Part shown: positions 7,693 through 8,031 of the stretch, in pieces
Numbering within the stretch: the stretch's first letter is position 1
Layout: every line of letters begins with the position of its first letter
Assembly: GCA_024640925.1 (NCBI GenBank)
Contig: JAHEEB010000153.1
Location: forward strand, 1 to 8,031
DNA: 8,031 nt
Direction of reading: 5' to 3'
DNA from: Bacteroidota bacterium
GTDB lineage: Bacteria; Bacteroidota; Bacteroidia; Bacteroidales; UBA10428
Notes under the pieces: model-generated
Told to the model about the DNA's origin: nothing
The model's input: the letters and a program-made list of their open reading frames with translations, nothing else
Databases searched by the model: none
Program-made: the position numbers and the translations under genes

Positions 7693-8031
7693 CTATCTGT
7701 CAATAATGGTCCTTGCTCTCAGATACCCTTCATAAAATTCAGTATTAGTATCACGGAAAATAAGCATTATTTTATCCATTTTGTTTTTCAACAAGTCGCG
7801 ACCTAACTCAACTAGTTGGTCGAGTGATGATATGGCAACATATTTTTTATTCAGTATACTGAGTGGTTTTCCAATTAAAGAATTGAATTCGTCAATAGAG
7901 GTAAGTATTTCAGTTATATTATCTGCTGTTGTTCCATATTCCCGCAGATTCTCAAGGTGCAGCTGTGCCAAACCGATTATCGATTTTGCATAACCGTTTA
8001 AATCTTCTTCCTTCATCTTTTCAATGTCGGT
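7693..8031 (-). CDS. Hypothetical helical protein, N-terminus beyond the window
   Basis: The minus-strand frame is open from the right edge to a TAG at 7693-7695. An ATG at 8014-8016 would give 107 residues, but the frame continues upstream (TDIEK before that Met) to the end of the window without a stop, so the true start probably lies outside. The visible part is mostly predicted helix with heptad-like Leu/Ile spacing: YAKSIIGLAQLHLENLREYG, ITEILTSIDEFNSLIGKP, and SSLDQLVELGRDLLKNKMDKI. It ends DTNTEFYEGYLRARTIIDR. This closing pattern (phe/tyr, then Y-x-x-AR-x-I-(I/V)-D) is one I associate with uncharacterised Bacteroidota proteins, without being able to name a family. No signal peptide, metal-binding or catalytic motif is seen in this part. 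It is convergent with the kinase/regulator operon and has its own terminator, so it is an independent unit. Confidence 0.8.
   Translation of the reverse strand, partial: TDIEKMKEEDLNGYAKSIIGLAQLHLENLREYGTTADNITEILTSIDEFNSLIGKPLSILNKKYVAISSLDQLVELGRDLLKNKMDKIMLIFRDTNTEFYEGYLRARTIIDR

Noticed and set aside
7781..7993. 70-codon plus-strand frame opposite the minus-strand hypothetical gene
   Set aside because: Ser-rich shadow translation; the minus-strand frame has helical, protein-like content and a matching terminator.

Overview
The window looks like a Bacteroidota chromosome. It is AT-rich and carries a SusC/SusD outer-membrane nutrient-uptake pair, a hallmark of that phylum, followed by a TPR-containing histidine kinase and a LytTR response regulator of a type common there. 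Shine-Dalgarno sequences ahead of the genes are weak or absent, which also fits. The genus cannot be read from this sequence; an environmental member of the Bacteroidales/Marinilabiliales type is a guess.

Layout. Positions 2-2935 (+) hold a SusC-like TonB-dependent transporter whose 5' end lies outside the window. After 19 bases comes its SusD-like surface lipoprotein (2955-4346, +). No carbohydrate-active enzyme gene follows: a 12-bp perfect hairpin (4380-4411) and a second hairpin with a T-run (4466-4496) close the unit. Positions 4596-6548 (+) encode a 650-residue sensor kinase with an N-terminal signal segment, TPR repeats in exact 40-residue register, one membrane helix and a LytS-type His_kinase/HATPase core. 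Four bases later its partner starts, a receiver-LytTR response regulator (6553-7311, +). A 42-codon open frame follows (7352-7480, +). The end of the window holds a convergent gene on the minus strand (7693-8031, running off the right edge) with a clean intrinsic terminator at 7650-7673. Between the two lies a coding-like open stretch without a start codon (7488-7640, -) that may be a gene relic.

How the genes may work together. SusC and SusD should form one outer-membrane import complex, with SusD as the lid over the SusC barrel. The substrate cannot be told from sequence, because no enzyme genes accompany the pair. The kinase and regulator are clearly a two-component pair, probably translated from one message. 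Whether they control the SusCD pair is an inference from adjacency only; the two hairpins suggest separate transcription. The most interesting lead is the small open frame just after the response regulator, beside a sensor whose extracytoplasmic part is a TPR array. It could be an unannotated small protein or peptide, but nothing in the sequence proves a signalling role. No RNA genes, insertion sequences, CRISPR arrays or phage genes were seen.
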